This document shows, piece after piece, positions 1 to 8,643 of a stretch of 64,000 nucleotides of DNA. Made by a program: the position numbers and the translations under genes. The DNA comes from an archaeon (lineage in GTDB: Archaea; Nanobdellota; Nanobdellia; Woesearchaeales; GW2011-AR15): positions 52,191 to 116,190 of the forward strand of contig JABHXU010000015.1 in assembly GCA_018657065.1 (NCBI GenBank). The letters are read 5' to 3'. The notes below the pieces were generated by a model. It searched no databases, was not told where the DNA came from, and saw only the letters and a list, made by a program, of their open reading frames with translations. Position 1 is the stretch's first letter; each line of letters opens with the position of its first letter.

Positions 1-1047
1 GCTTGTGTTGAAGATAGTGATGGGGACGGAATAATTGATTATGAAGATAATTGTGCAACAATTTCAAATCAAGATCAAAAAGACGATGATATGGATAAAA
101 TTGGAAATGCATGTGATATTTGCCCAATTGACATATTAAATGATTTAGATTTAGATAGTGTTTGTGGAAACAATGACAATTGTCCAACATTGTTTAATCC
201 AACTCAAAGTAATTATGATTTTGATAGATTTGGAGATAAGTGTGATTTATGTCCAAATGATGAAAATAATGATATAGATGAAGATGGAATTTGTGGTGAT
301 GTTGATACATGTCCAGAAATAAAAAATCCTAACCAAGAAGAAGATTGTAAAAAAATTGAAATTAAAGAAGAAAAATATGATGAAGAAATAACAGTTACTT
401 CAAATTTGGAAGATATTGAATCTTTGGTTGAAGATTCCTATGGATCTTTAAATGTAAGTGAAGAAGAAATAGGTGAGTATGAAGACATTAAAGAATCTAT
501 TAAAATTGAAAAAAAAGAGTTTTATATTGATGGAGAATTATATACACGATACAAAATTACAATAGAAACAGATAATCCAATGCATGATTTTTCTTATTAT
601 CAAAATATTCCAAAATGTTTAGCTGAAAAAACAGATAATATATTTTTTAATGGTAAAAATTATCAAATTATAGAAGCAGATCCAATCATTGCTTGGCATT
701 TTACAGATATTGAAGATAAAGTAGAAATGACTTATGATGTTAAAGGATCAATTAGTGAAAGTTGTTTAGAAGATTTGAAAGATTTTGCATATTCTACTTC
801 GTTTGAAAAAAGTAAGAAACCTTTTGGCTTAATTTTACCAATAGCAGTTATTATAATTGTTGTCTTTGTATTTTTATTATTTGAGCACCATATAAGTGTT
901 AGTGATAGTTATGAAGAGATGCTTCAAAGTAAGGTTAATGATATTAAAAAAAACTATGATATTTCTAACAAAGACAATTTAAGAACACAACTAAGAAACG
1001 AAGGAATGAATGAAAAATATATTCATGAAATAATGAAAAGAATATAA
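1..1047 (+). CDS. Thrombospondin type 3 repeat surface protein, C-terminal part (5' end outside window)
   Basis: The frame is open from base 1, so this is the C-terminal part of a longer protein. The visible N-terminal part has calcium-binding thrombospondin type 3-like repeats: acidic D-x-D-x-D-G stretches alternating with paired Cys, e.g. DSDGDGIIDYEDNC and NDIDEDGICGDVDTC. A folded region of about 130 residues without recognised homology follows. One strong transmembrane segment lies at about nt 820-888, then a charged tail of about 45 residues. The topology is therefore extracellular repeats, one membrane anchor and a cytoplasmic tail. Such repeats usually serve as stalks or adhesins; that role is inferred. 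It is convergent with valS. Confidence 0.85.
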   Translation, partial: ACVEDSDGDGIIDYEDNCATISNQDQKDDDMDKIGNACDICPIDILNDLDLDSVCGNNDNCPTLFNPTQSNYDFDRFGDKCDLCPNDENNDIDEDGICGDVDTCPEIKNPNQEEDCKKIEIKEEKYDEEITVTSNLEDIESLVEDSYGSLNVSEEEIGEYEDIKESIKIEKKEFYIDGELYTRYKITIETDNPMHDFSYYQNIPKCLAEKTDNIFFNGKNYQIIEADPIIAWHFTDIEDKVEMTYDVKGSISESCLEDLKDFAYSTSFEKSKKPFGLILPIAVIIIVVFVFLLFEHHISVSDSYEEMLQSKVNDIKKNYDISNKDNLRTQLRNEGMNEKYIHEIMKRI

Positions 1048-1063
1048 TATGAAAATAAAAAAA

Positions 1064-3568
1064 TTATTTTTTGATTTCAACTTCTAAATTATCAGATTTC
1101 CCAAATTCAATATCTTTTGATTTTGTTACAGATTTTAAATCTAAAATAACTGTTTCAAGAAGTTTTCTTTCATCGTCATTACATTTAATGATTAGTAAAG
1201 ATAATTCTTCTTTTAGTGAAAGACTATTTTCAGATTTGAATTTTCTAACATGTGAAAGTATTTGAACTAATAAATCTCCAGTTTTTTCAGAATCTTCATT
1301 TACATAATTTTTATTATATGATGGCCAATTAGAAATATGGATACTTCTTGATTTATCTTTTTTTGCAAAATATAATTGATATATTTCTTCAGTTATATAA
1401 GGCATAATTGGAGCAAAGAGTTTTAAGATGTTTAAAACAATTTCATATAAACCAAATTGTGCAGATTCTCTAGCTCCTTTGTGATAATTCTCAGGATTAT
1501 ATAATCTATCTTTTACAATTTCTAAATAATTATCACAAAATATTTGCCAAAAAAAGATATCAGTTTCATGTTTTGCTTTTGAATATTCATATTTTTCAAA
1601 AGATTCTGTTGCAGATTTAATGAGTTTTTGTAATTTTGTTAAAGCCCATTTGTCCATAACTTCTAATTCATGTTTATCAAAATTATAATCTTTTAAATGC
1701 ATTAAAGCAAATTTACTTGCATTCCAAAGTTTTGTAACTGTTTTGTTTCCAGTTAGTAAATCTTTTTCTTGGAAAGGCATATCATCTCCTAGTTTACTTC
1801 CTGATGACCAGTATCTTAGAGCATCAGCACTAAATTTTTCAATCATAACTTGAGGTGAAATTACATTTCCTTTTGATTTTGACATTTTTCTTCCATGTGG
1901 ATCAAGAGCCCAACCTGAAATTGTTACATTTTCCCAAGGGTTAGTTTTGTGAAGTAATTGTGTTTTTGCTAAAGTGTAAAATAACCAAAAGTTGATAATA
2001 TCATGAGATTGAGGTCTTAGACTCATTGGAAATAACCTTTTTTGTACATCTTTAGGCATAAGCCCTGTTGAGATAAAAGGGGTACTTCCAGAAGTAAACC
2101 AAGTATCAAAAACATCGTGTTCAGGAATTAATTCTAAATCTTTAGAAACACCTTTAGGTCTATCTTTTGTTGGGTCTACAGGTAATTGAGATTCATCAGC
2201 AAAATACATTTTTCCAGATTTATCATACCATACTGGAATGGGAACACCATAATGTCTTTGTCTAGATATGGACCAATCCCAATTTAAACCTTTAATCCAA
2301 TTTTCAAGTCTATGCTTCATGTGAACTGGGTGCCATTTTAATTTGGAACCAGCAACTAAGAATTCTTCTTTTTGATCTAGGTATTTAATATACCATTGTT
2401 TTGAAACAATGTATTCAACTTCAGCACCTGATCTTTCACCAACATTAACAATATGTTCAATTTTTTCTTTTTTAATAACATGTCCTTGTTTTTCTAAATC
2501 TTCAGTTATTTTTTTTCTAGCTTCAGTTGTTAATAATCCCTCATAACTTTTGTTTTTTTCATTTAAAGTTCCATTTTTGTTTAATATGTTTATAGGTTCA
2601 CATTTTGGTCTTCTAGTCATCCATTCAACGCATTCAATTCCACCATATGTGCAAAAATAAACTACGCCAGTTCCATAATCTGCAGCTACAGAAATATCAT
2701 GATCAATTTCAACTAAATTATTTGAAATAGGGATTATAACTTTTTTTCCAATTAAGTCCTTACCTTTAAGTTCTCCTTCTAATTCATAATTAAGATCTTT
2801 AAATTTTTCTTCATATGTTTTTTTCCCAGTAACATAATATTCATTATCAATTTTAAGAGTAACATAATCTCCTTTTTCTTCAACACTCATTCCAACACAA
2901 CCAAAAAGCATTTCAGGCCTAGTTGTAGCATATAACAAATATGTGTCTTTTGAATCTTCAAATCTTGCTTTAATATATACTAAATTTGATGAAAGTTTTT
3001 TATCTTCAAGTTCTGCTTGAGCAATTGCAGATTGAAAAACTCTATCCCACATAATAGGACCTTCTTTTCTATATGCCAGTCCTTTTTTAATAAGTTCTAA
3101 AAATGTTTTTTGAGATGTTTTTCTTGAATGATCATCGATTGTTGAGTATTTTAAATTAAAGTCACAACTCATACCAATATTTTTCCAATCTTGAATAAAT
3201 TTAGGACGTTCTTCCTCTAAATATTCTAAACAAATTCTAATTGCTTCATCTCTAGGAATCTTTCTTAAATTTACTTTTTTATGTTTTTGAACAAGTTTTT
3301 CTGTTGGAAGTCCATTATCATCAGTTCCAAAAGGATAAAAAACATTTTTTCCTTTCATTCTTTGATATCTTATAACAAAATCTTGTTGAGAATATGAAAA
3401 CGCATGACCAATATGCATTTTTCCTGAAATTGTAGGTGGAGGCGTATCTACAGAAAAAACTTCCTTTTTTTTATCATTAATGTCAAATTCATAAATCTTA
3501 TTGTCTTCCCAGTATTTTTGCCATTTAGGTTCTGATATTTTTGAATCATATTTGCTTGGTAATTCCAT
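1064..3568 (-). CDS. valS: Valyl-tRNA synthetase
   Basis: Class I aminoacyl-tRNA synthetase that charges tRNA-Val in the cytoplasm. The HIGH signature is at residues 51-55 (MHIGH, after PPPTISGK) and the KMSKS signature at about residues 561-565 (GRKMSKSKGN). The CP1 editing insertion lies between them, and an alpha-helical anticodon-binding domain fills the C-terminus. At 834 residues it is near the lower end for archaeal ValRS and has no long C-terminal coiled coil. The start is supported by an AAGGAGAT ribosome-binding site about 8 nt upstream. It is a single-gene unit on the minus strand. Confidence 0.97.
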   Translation of the reverse strand: MELPSKYDSKISEPKWQKYWEDNKIYEFDINDKKKEVFSVDTPPPTISGKMHIGHAFSYSQQDFVIRYQRMKGKNVFYPFGTDDNGLPTEKLVQKHKKVNLRKIPRDEAIRICLEYLEEERPKFIQDWKNIGMSCDFNLKYSTIDDHSRKTSQKTFLELIKKGLAYRKEGPIMWDRVFQSAIAQAELEDKKLSSNLVYIKARFEDSKDTYLLYATTRPEMLFGCVGMSVEEKGDYVTLKIDNEYYVTGKKTYEEKFKDLNYELEGELKGKDLIGKKVIIPISNNLVEIDHDISVAADYGTGVVYFCTYGGIECVEWMTRRPKCEPINILNKNGTLNEKNKSYEGLLTTEARKKITEDLEKQGHVIKKEKIEHIVNVGERSGAEVEYIVSKQWYIKYLDQKEEFLVAGSKLKWHPVHMKHRLENWIKGLNWDWSISRQRHYGVPIPVWYDKSGKMYFADESQLPVDPTKDRPKGVSKDLELIPEHDVFDTWFTSGSTPFISTGLMPKDVQKRLFPMSLRPQSHDIINFWLFYTLAKTQLLHKTNPWENVTISGWALDPHGRKMSKSKGNVISPQVMIEKFSADALRYWSSGSKLGDDMPFQEKDLLTGNKTVTKLWNASKFALMHLKDYNFDKHELEVMDKWALTKLQKLIKSATESFEKYEYSKAKHETDIFFWQIFCDNYLEIVKDRLYNPENYHKGARESAQFGLYEIVLNILKLFAPIMPYITEEIYQLYFAKKDKSRSIHISNWPSYNKNYVNEDSEKTGDLLVQILSHVRKFKSENSLSLKEELSLLIIKCNDDERKLLETVILDLKSVTKSKDIEFGKSDNLEVEIKK

Positions 3569-3671
3569 TTTAATTATCTCCTTTTATTTTTGGTTTGTTT
3601 TTATTCATAAAAAGTTTTCTAAAGTCTTCTTTCTAAAAATAATCTTCAAAATTTTAGAAGAAAAAGACAAT

Positions 3672-3707
3672 GAAATCTAATTAACCACTACTACAAAAAC
3701 AGATTTC
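3672..3707 (-). terminator. Weak inverted repeat, possible terminator of the three-gene membrane operon
   Basis: Seven-base arms GAAATCT (3672-3678) and AGATTTC (3701-3707) flank a 22-base spacer. Read on the minus strand this lies downstream of the last membrane-protein gene, and a T-rich stretch follows. The rest of the 3569-3763 spacer holds only AT-rich sequence and the valS ribosome-binding site. The stem is weak, so the call is tentative. Confidence 0.25.
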
Positions 3708-3763
3708 AAAATAATATTCATAAAAATAGTTAATGGATTTTTATATTTAAATTTTGCTCAAAT

Positions 3764-4333
3764 TTAAGTCCAATAACCAACAAGCAATACTGAGAATAGA
3801 CCAATAATTAAAATTAAAAGCATTGCAAGAACTTTAGGATGGAATAATGTTGCTCCAAAATTTGCAGCAAAACTATCTGTGGCAACATCACCTTGACCAT
3901 TAGCAATAACATTATCTGGATCAATTATTGTTCCATTGACTCCGCCACCTACATAAGGGCCTGCAGTATCTCCAAATTTCATAGAAATATTAATTACAAA
4001 TATGACTAATAAACTAACTAAAAGCCAAGTACCTAAATTTTTAGTTAGGCCTGTAGGAAGATCTAGACCAATAGATCTAGTTGCAAGAAAAACAGACATT
4101 ATTATAACCATCATAACAACAGCCCAAGGAACAGTATCACTAATTATTCCAAGCATTTTTGGTTGAAATGCCATAATCATAGAGATTCCAAAAGCTAGTA
4201 ATGCATTAAGACCTTTGTTTCCACCAAAAGGATTTTTGAATAATAAAATTGCATACACTGCAGTAAAGACAAATAAAATTACAAAGACGTCTGAAAAATG
4301 TCCAAGTAATGAAATGTCTAAAAGTGTAGCCAT
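3764..4333 (-). CDS. Polytopic membrane protein, third of three tandem paralogues
   Basis: A 189-residue hydrophobic protein with about five predicted membrane segments. It shares with the next two upstream genes the layout of an N-terminal hydrophobic helix, a short G/N-rich loop (NPFGGNKGLNALLAF), then helices ending in a hydrophobic C-terminus. It is the most divergent of the three: a Gly/Asp-rich loop (about residues 122-150) lies before the last helix. It starts 1 nt after the preceding gene's stop, so the three form one operon. No enzymatic motif is visible. A channel or a structural membrane complex are possible roles, but none is assigned. Confidence 0.75.
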   Translation of the reverse strand: MATLLDISLLGHFSDVFVILFVFTAVYAILLFKNPFGGNKGLNALLAFGISMIMAFQPKMLGIISDTVPWAVVMMVIIMSVFLATRSIGLDLPTGLTKNLGTWLLVSLLVIFVINISMKFGDTAGPYVGGGVNGTIIDPDNVIANGQGDVATDSFAANFGATLFHPKVLAMLLILIIGLFSVLLVGYWT

Positions 4334-4334
4334 T

Positions 4335-4910
4335 TTACTTCATAGCACCTCCAAATACTTCTTTTACAGTTTCATTTAGAGTTCTTCGTTTTTCTTCAGG
4401 TTTTTCATCTTTAGTGATGAACCATACAATTATACCAAATACTAGGATTGATACTAAAAGTGATCTAGTATGTGGATCAACTATCCAACTTAACCAACCT
4501 GGAGGTCTTGCAAGTAATCCTGACGAAACTAAAAAAGTGTATGCTACAGCAATAATTGAAAATATAACAACCCAACCTTCAAGTCCAGATCCTGCAATGT
4601 TAACATCTTTTCCAAAGACTCCAATTAATAATAATACCATCATACTTGCTACCATTAATACTGAAACATTAGGTAATGCTTTATTTATAACAATAACAAC
4701 ATCGGGACCTCTACCTATAATATGAGGAATGATTGAAGACATGGCGAGGACAAACGCAATAATAATATTAAACCTTCGACCTCCATCACCAAGAATTTTA
4801 GATTTTTGCAAAACAGCAAAAGTTATTGTAAATATCAGTAAAAAAGGTAATAATACATCTAGTAAGCCCAAGCTTTCAAGACCCATAACCCATTGTTGAA
4901 ATACACCCAT
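4335..4910 (-). CDS. Polytopic membrane protein, second of three tandem paralogues
   Basis: A 191-residue protein with about five membrane segments and a charged C-terminal tail (DEKPEEKRRTLNE). Its N-terminus contains LLPFLLIFTITFAVLQKSK, almost the same as LLPFLLIFTLVFAILEKTR in the first gene of the operon, which shows recent duplication. A conserved N..IAFV segment follows the first loop in both. It lies 11 nt downstream of the first paralogue and 1 nt upstream of the third. Its function is unknown. Similar small membrane proteins without known function recur in DPANN genomes (recalled, not checked). Confidence 0.78.
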   Translation of the reverse strand: MGVFQQWVMGLESLGLLDVLLPFLLIFTITFAVLQKSKILGDGGRRFNIIIAFVLAMSSIIPHIIGRGPDVVIVINKALPNVSVLMVASMMVLLLIGVFGKDVNIAGSGLEGWVVIFSIIAVAYTFLVSSGLLARPPGWLSWIVDPHTRSLLVSILVFGIIVWFITKDEKPEEKRRTLNETVKEVFGGAMK

Positions 4911-4921
4911 TATAATCTCAC

Positions 4922-5521
4922 CTAATCTTCATCTTTTGACTCTTTTTTTTCAGTACCTAAAAACCCATCTCCAGGTTTTCCAGTGATAAATCCCATCATA
5001 CCTACGATAAACAATGTTAATACTAAAGCACCCATTGCACCTGTATTTAAATTATTGACTAAATAGCCCCACCCGAAATATAACCATGGTGTGCCACTTT
5101 CAGTTTTGATTGCATGTAAAAATATACCTAATATCCCTACAAAAATTATACCCATAAATACGTTTTTATATCCTTTAGTTATTTTTAGCTCATCTTTTCC
5201 AGTATGAAATACTCCAACTAAAAGTAAAAAGCAAAAACCAAGTAATAATAAAATAACCATATTACCAATAGCTTCATTTACTGTAGCAACTAATCTTGAA
5301 CTAGCAACAACTATAAATGAAGTAACAAAAGCAAACATACTATTGAGGTTTTTTTTAGCCATTTCATGGCCATTTACTTCTTCAGTTCCAAACGCTCTTG
5401 TTTTCTCTAAAATAGCAAAAACTAAAGTGAAAATTAAAAGAAAAGGTAACAAAACTTCATAAACTCCTAATCTATCAAGAAATTGTATTCCTGTTGTAAA
5501 CGGTGAAGTATAGTCTGCCAT
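4922..5521 (-). CDS. Polytopic membrane protein, first of three tandem paralogues
   Basis: A 199-residue protein with about five membrane helices and an acidic/basic C-terminal tail (EKKESKDED). The LLPFLLIFTLVFAILEKTR segment (about residues 24-42) defines the family shared with the two downstream genes. A minus-strand TATA-like ATTTATATA (5548-5556) lies about 27 nt before the ATG, so the transcript is probably leaderless. The gene is divergent from the translin-like gene. Its function is unknown. The duplication pattern suggests a hetero-oligomeric membrane assembly, which is inference only. Confidence 0.78.
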   Translation of the reverse strand: MADYTSPFTTGIQFLDRLGVYEVLLPFLLIFTLVFAILEKTRAFGTEEVNGHEMAKKNLNSMFAFVTSFIVVASSRLVATVNEAIGNMVILLLLGFCFLLLVGVFHTGKDELKITKGYKNVFMGIIFVGILGIFLHAIKTESGTPWLYFGWGYLVNNLNTGAMGALVLTLFIVGMMGFITGKPGDGFLGTEKKESKDED

Positions 5522-5597
5522 CTGTATTAAAACTAGATGATTCTTCCTATATAAATGTTTCTAAATGTTTATAAATTGTCCTCTATTACTTCAACAT
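5522..5597. promoter_or_regulatory. Divergent promoter region with two TATA boxes
   Basis: TATATAAAT at 5548-5556 (serving the minus strand) lies 27 nt from the ATG at 5521, and TTTATAAAT at 5568-5576 (plus strand) lies 22-30 nt before the ATG at 5598. Both spacings match archaeal TATA-to-start distances on leaderless mRNAs. This argues for the ATG at 5598, rather than the in-frame one at 5565, as the start of the translin-like gene. Confidence 0.55.
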
Positions 5598-6155
5598 ATG
5601 GAAAAAATATTTTTAAGACTTCGAAAAGATCTAAAAAAAAAAGATGAACTAAGAGAAAAGTCAATTATTAATTCTAGGCCTATTACAAAACATTCTAAGC
5701 AAGCAATTTATGCCATTCATAGAAATGATTTGGGTCAAGCAGAAATTTTAATTAAAGAAGCAAAAAAAGGTATTAGGGAATTAGAAAAATTAAATTATTT
5801 TACTGGAGCATACAATGCAGCTCTTCAAGAATATGCTGAAGCAATTACTTATTTTGATTATGTGAAAACTGGAAAATTAACATCAGATGAAACATTGAAT
5901 ATGGATGCTGAAAATTATTTGCTTGGTATATGTGATTTAACTGGAGAGTTAGGAAGAAGAGCTGTTTTTAGTGTTGTTAATGAAAAATATGAAGAAGTAG
6001 AAAAAATTTGGAAATTTTGTTCAAAAATATATGAGGAATTTTTAAAGTTTGAATTTAGAAATTCTGAACTTAGAAAAAAATCAGATTCAATAAAATGGAA
6101 TTTAAAAAAAATAGAAGAAATATTGTATGAATTAAAATTAAGGGGAAAACTATGA
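5598..6155 (+). CDS. Translin-like family protein
   Basis: A 185-residue all-helical protein that resembles archaeal translin-superfamily proteins: a basic N-terminal helix (RLRKDLKKKDELREK), then RPITKHSKQAIYAIHRND, a helix with an E-x4-F motif (EYAEAITYFDYV), and DAENYLLGICDLTGELGRRAV. Translin proteins form octameric rings that bind or cleave single-stranded nucleic acid; which of these this protein does cannot be read from sequence. The start at 5598 is chosen over 5565 because of the TATA box spacing. The next gene overlaps by 4 nt (ATGA). Confidence 0.75.
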   Translation: MEKIFLRLRKDLKKKDELREKSIINSRPITKHSKQAIYAIHRNDLGQAEILIKEAKKGIRELEKLNYFTGAYNAALQEYAEAITYFDYVKTGKLTSDETLNMDAENYLLGICDLTGELGRRAVFSVVNEKYEEVEKIWKFCSKIYEEFLKFEFRNSELRKKSDSIKWNLKKIEEILYELKLRGKL

Positions 6156-6637
6156 AATTTTTAGAAGCATTAGAAAAACTAAAAGAGTCAGAAATATTCA
6201 AAAATTGGAATAAAGATCACAAAGATTCCTTTTTAGCTCATGGTTTTATTATGAGCTCAGAAAAAAGTGAAGGTGAATGGCAAATTGGATTTTTTAATCC
6301 TAAATCTTTGAAAGTTTTAACTTTTGTTATTTTGAATGAAATTACTATGAATCCAGAATCTGAAGTGATGAATAAGGAGATAATAGCTTTAGATATTAAT
6401 TTAATTAAATCAACAGTAGATGAAGCATTTGAAAAAGCAGATGAAGTTCAAAAAGAAAAATATTCAACACATTTACCACTTAAGAAGATGGCCATACTTC
6501 AAAATTCACCAGAAGGTCAAGTTTGGAATATAACACTTATTACAAGAACATTTAAAACATTAAATATTCATGTTTCAACATTGAATGGAGAGGTTGTTAA
6601 GGATCAATTAGTTGAGATTTTTAGTTTTGATAAATAA
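6152..6637 (+). CDS. Conserved hypothetical protein translationally coupled to the translin-like gene
   Basis: A 161-residue soluble protein with no signal peptide or membrane segment. It appears to be an alpha/beta domain with short strands (GEWQIGFFNP, KVLTFVILNE) alternating with helices, and I recognise no catalytic motif. Its ATG overlaps the stop of the translin-like gene (ATGA), so the two are probably made together and may act together. The pairing is the only functional hint. Confidence 0.7.
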   Translation: MKFLEALEKLKESEIFKNWNKDHKDSFLAHGFIMSSEKSEGEWQIGFFNPKSLKVLTFVILNEITMNPESEVMNKEIIALDINLIKSTVDEAFEKADEVQKEKYSTHLPLKKMAILQNSPEGQVWNITLITRTFKTLNIHVSTLNGEVVKDQLVEIFSFDK

Positions 6638-6765
6638 ACTTTTTTGTTTATTACCCCTTATCAATAATATCGATTTGAAATATATATATTTGAAATTGTT
6701 AATCTTTATAAAAGGTAAAATTAATTATAATTTTGTTCTAAGTTTATATGAAATTGGGGTTAAAA

Positions 6766-7194
6766 ATGGTAGATGTACGAATATTAAAAATTGATAGCGA
6801 GATGACAACACCTCATTATGCACATGAAGGTGATGCAGCATTTGATTTAAGATCAGCTGAGGAAATTATTATTCCTGCAAAAGGTCGTTATACTGTGAAA
6901 TCTGGAATTAAAATGGCAATTCCAGAAGGTTATTTTGGTCTTATAAAAGACAGATCTGGATATGCACATAAAAAAGGAATTCATTGTCTTGCAGGAGTTA
7001 TTGATTCAGGATATAGGGGCGAGGTTGGAGTTGTTATGGTTAATTTAGGAGACGAGGATTTTGATATTACAAAGGATATGAGAATAGCTCAAATGTTAAT
7101 TTTACCGGTTCCTAAAACAAATTTAATTTTATCAGAAGATTTAGATGATTCAGTTAGAAATGAAGGTGGGTTTGGTAGTACAGGCACACACTAA
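6766..7194 (+). CDS. dut: dUTP diphosphatase (dUTPase)
   Basis: Trimeric dUTPase that hydrolyses dUTP to dUMP and diphosphate, keeping uracil out of DNA and supplying dUMP for thymidylate synthesis. The conserved motifs are in order: EGDAAFDLRS (motif 1), IKDRSGYAHKKG (2), GVIDSGYRGEVGVVMVN (3), RIAQMLILP (4) and the C-terminal glycine-rich RNEGGFGSTG (5). The start at MVDVRILKID is preferred to an in-frame ATG 18 nt upstream because family members begin close to this point and a GGGG stretch precedes it. A TATA-like TTTATAAAA lies at about 6705. tmk, a later step in the same pathway, is nearby on the other strand. Confidence 0.96.
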   Translation: MVDVRILKIDSEMTTPHYAHEGDAAFDLRSAEEIIIPAKGRYTVKSGIKMAIPEGYFGLIKDRSGYAHKKGIHCLAGVIDSGYRGEVGVVMVNLGDEDFDITKDMRIAQMLILPVPKTNLILSEDLDDSVRNEGGFGSTGTH

Positions 7195-7203
7195 AAAGAG
7201 GTA

Positions 7204-7311
7204 ATGAAGATGGAAAAACAAACAGTGAACAAAACAACAATAAGTTATAAAGCAATGCAGTCATGTAAGAAATTAGACTCTTTTTTTGAAGAGGAAGAAG
7301 ACACTGAATAA
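7204..7311 (+). CDS. Possible 35-residue protein with acidic C-terminus
   Basis: A short ORF starts 10 nt after the dut stop and is preceded by a GAGG ribosome-binding-site-like sequence. The product is polar, with MKMEKQTVNKTTISYKAMQ at the N-terminus and a tail ending FFEEEEDTE. The acidic C-terminal tail behind a Ser/Cys/Lys-rich segment could be a protein-interaction peptide, but there is no homologue I recognise. It could also be a chance ORF in the dut 3' region. Confidence 0.35.
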   Translation: MKMEKQTVNKTTISYKAMQSCKKLDSFFEEEEDTE

Positions 7312-7357
7312 ATTTAAATAACAATTTTTTTTCTTTTGTAATTATAGTGATTGTTTT

Positions 7358-7585
7358 ATGAGTATAGTAAATGAAATGGATAATACAGAGATCCCGCTCA
7401 AAGTGTTTTTTGCAGCTAGTCAAAAGTCAGGCGGTTGTAGTCATCTAGTTACATTTATGGGACAAAAAACTTGTAAACTTTATAATTATAAATTAGATTC
7501 AAATATGGACACATTATCATATTGTGCAAATTGTGTGGCTAATAAAAAAAAACCTACAAATAAATTAAATGTTAGAGGTCCTTAA
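7358..7585 (+). CDS. Small Cys-rich, probably metal-binding protein
   Basis: A 75-residue protein with four Cys (GGCSH, KTCKL, YCANC) and a His next to the first Cys. The last pair is a C-x2-C, so a zinc-ribbon-like site is likely. A basic C-terminus (KKKPTNKLN) could contact nucleic acid. It overlaps the convergent tmk gene by 14 nt at the 3' ends. No ribosome-binding site is obvious, and a TATA-like AT-rich stretch upstream fits leaderless expression. Its function is unknown. Confidence 0.55.
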   Translation: MSIVNEMDNTEIPLKVFFAASQKSGGCSHLVTFMGQKTCKLYNYKLDSNMDTLSYCANCVANKKKPTNKLNVRGP

Positions 7586-8186
7586 CAGCATTTTTTATTC
7601 TATCAAAAACATCATCTTGACTACCTTTTGCATCAATCATTTTCCAAATATCAAGGTACATTTTAGAAAGTTCAATATATCCTTGTTCAATTTTTTCAAA
7701 AAACTCAACACTTTCTTTTTCATGTTTGTCTCCACCTTGGTCAAATGTTCTAGATAATCCAATTTTAGGATCGAGTTTTAAAAATAATATAATGTCAGGT
7801 TCAAAACCTTTTGTAGCAGTTTTATTTATTTCAAACACTTTGTCCATACCTAAATTTTTAGCATAACCTTGATAAGCAATGCTACTAAGAAAACTTCTGT
7901 CAGCAATTACAATACCTCCTTTATCTAAAACAGGTTTAACAATTTTCCTTAATGATTGGGCTCTAGCGCTAGCATAAAGATATGCTTCACAAGTAGGTAC
8001 CATTTCTTCTTCAAAATCTGTACCTTGAACAAGCTTTCTAATAGCTTCAGCAATTTCAGTGCCTCCAGGTTCTCTAGTCAGAATGACTTCTTTATTTGGA
8101 TATTTTTTTTTTAAATGTTCAAAAAGTCTATCTGCTTGTGTTGTTTTTCCAGTACCAACAACCCCTTCAAGTATGATGTATGTCAT
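7572..8186 (-). CDS. tmk: Thymidylate kinase (dTMP kinase)
   Basis: P-loop kinase that phosphorylates dTMP to dTDP. The Walker A motif is GVVGTGKTTQ near the N-terminus, followed by TREPGGTEIAEAIR, which binds dTMP. The DR(S/Y/F) motif is at IADRSFLSSIAYQG, and YLYASARAQ matches the usual helix. In most family members the residue before GxGK is Asp (GxDGxGKT); here it is Val, a small deviation. At 204 residues it has the normal length. It is a single gene, convergent with the small Cys-rich protein gene. Confidence 0.95.
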   Translation of the reverse strand: MTYIILEGVVGTGKTTQADRLFEHLKKKYPNKEVILTREPGGTEIAEAIRKLVQGTDFEEEMVPTCEAYLYASARAQSLRKIVKPVLDKGGIVIADRSFLSSIAYQGYAKNLGMDKVFEINKTATKGFEPDIILFLKLDPKIGLSRTFDQGGDKHEKESVEFFEKIEQGYIELSKMYLDIWKMIDAKGSQDDVFDRIKNAVKDL

Positions 8187-8284
8187 CTAAAAAAGCAAAT
8201 ATGTAATGAGTATAAAAAAATTATGGGAAAAATTATAATAAGCTATTTAAATGAGAAATAACTTCTTTTGAGTACAATTATCAT

Positions 8285-8357
8285 GGCGATAGTCGTATAA
8301 CGGTTAGTATCTAGGCCTGTGGAGCCTGGGGAGGGAGTTCGACTCTCCCCTATCGCC
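8285..8357 (+). tRNA. tRNA-His (anticodon GTG) with encoded G-1
   Basis: The acceptor stem GCGATAG (8286-8292) pairs with CTATCGC (8350-8356). The base before it is G (8285), facing C73 at 8357, the histidine-specific G-1:C73 pair. The anticodon stem is TAGGC/GCCTG with loop CTGTGGA (anticodon GTG). The T-arm is GGGAG-TTCGACT-CTCCC, and the variable loop is GGGA. The CCA end is not encoded. T-runs just downstream (CTTCTTTTTT) look like a terminator. There is no intron. The surrounding 8187-8502 stretch holds only this tRNA and AT-rich sequence. Confidence 0.95.
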
Positions 8358-8502
8358 CTTCTTTTTTATTGTGTGTTTGAGTGTTTTTTTAACAAACAAA
8401 TTTATTTTAGACAAGACGTGTTAAAAGTTTGTGCATTACATTTGTTTATTATCTAGTAAATTATATATATCTTATAAATAAAACAGATTTTGGTGATGAA
8501 TT

Positions 8503-8643
8503 ATGTTAGCAGACACACAAATAATGTTATCAATAATTATAGGTTTACTAATGGCTGTAATTTATACTTTAAGAATAACAGTTATGATGGATAAAAAACT
8601 TAATAAAATTATAAAGCATATGGGAATTCGTGGTTTTGAGTAA
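8503..8643 (+). CDS. Small single-pass membrane protein, 46 residues
   Basis: A short ORF, MLADTQIMLSIIIGLLMAVI followed by YTLRITVMMDKKLNKIIKHM, with one transmembrane helix at about residues 8-24 and a basic cytoplasmic tail. A GGTGAT ribosome-binding-site-like sequence lies about 6 nt before the ATG, and TATA-like TTATAAATA lies about 30 nt upstream. This gives it good translational signals for its size. It stands alone between tRNA-His and the next membrane protein gene. Its function is unknown. Confidence 0.55.
   Translation: MLADTQIMLSIIIGLLMAVIYTLRITVMMDKKLNKIIKHMGIRGFE

Noticed and set aside
4414-4725. 103-codon plus-strand ORF opposite a membrane protein gene
   Set aside because: Thr/Ile/Pro-rich composition follows from the complementary hydrophobic coding strand; no promoter or ribosome-binding site.
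5565-5597. Earlier ATG as start of the translin-like gene
   Set aside because: It would lie upstream of, or within, the TATA box for this gene; the ATG at 5598 has correct TATA spacing and begins at the conserved helix.
7154-7423. 89-codon minus-strand ORF across the dut end and the small-protein region
   Set aside because: It lies opposite dut and two small plus-strand ORFs with better signals; composition is Phe/Leu/Ser-rich as expected from AT-rich antisense.
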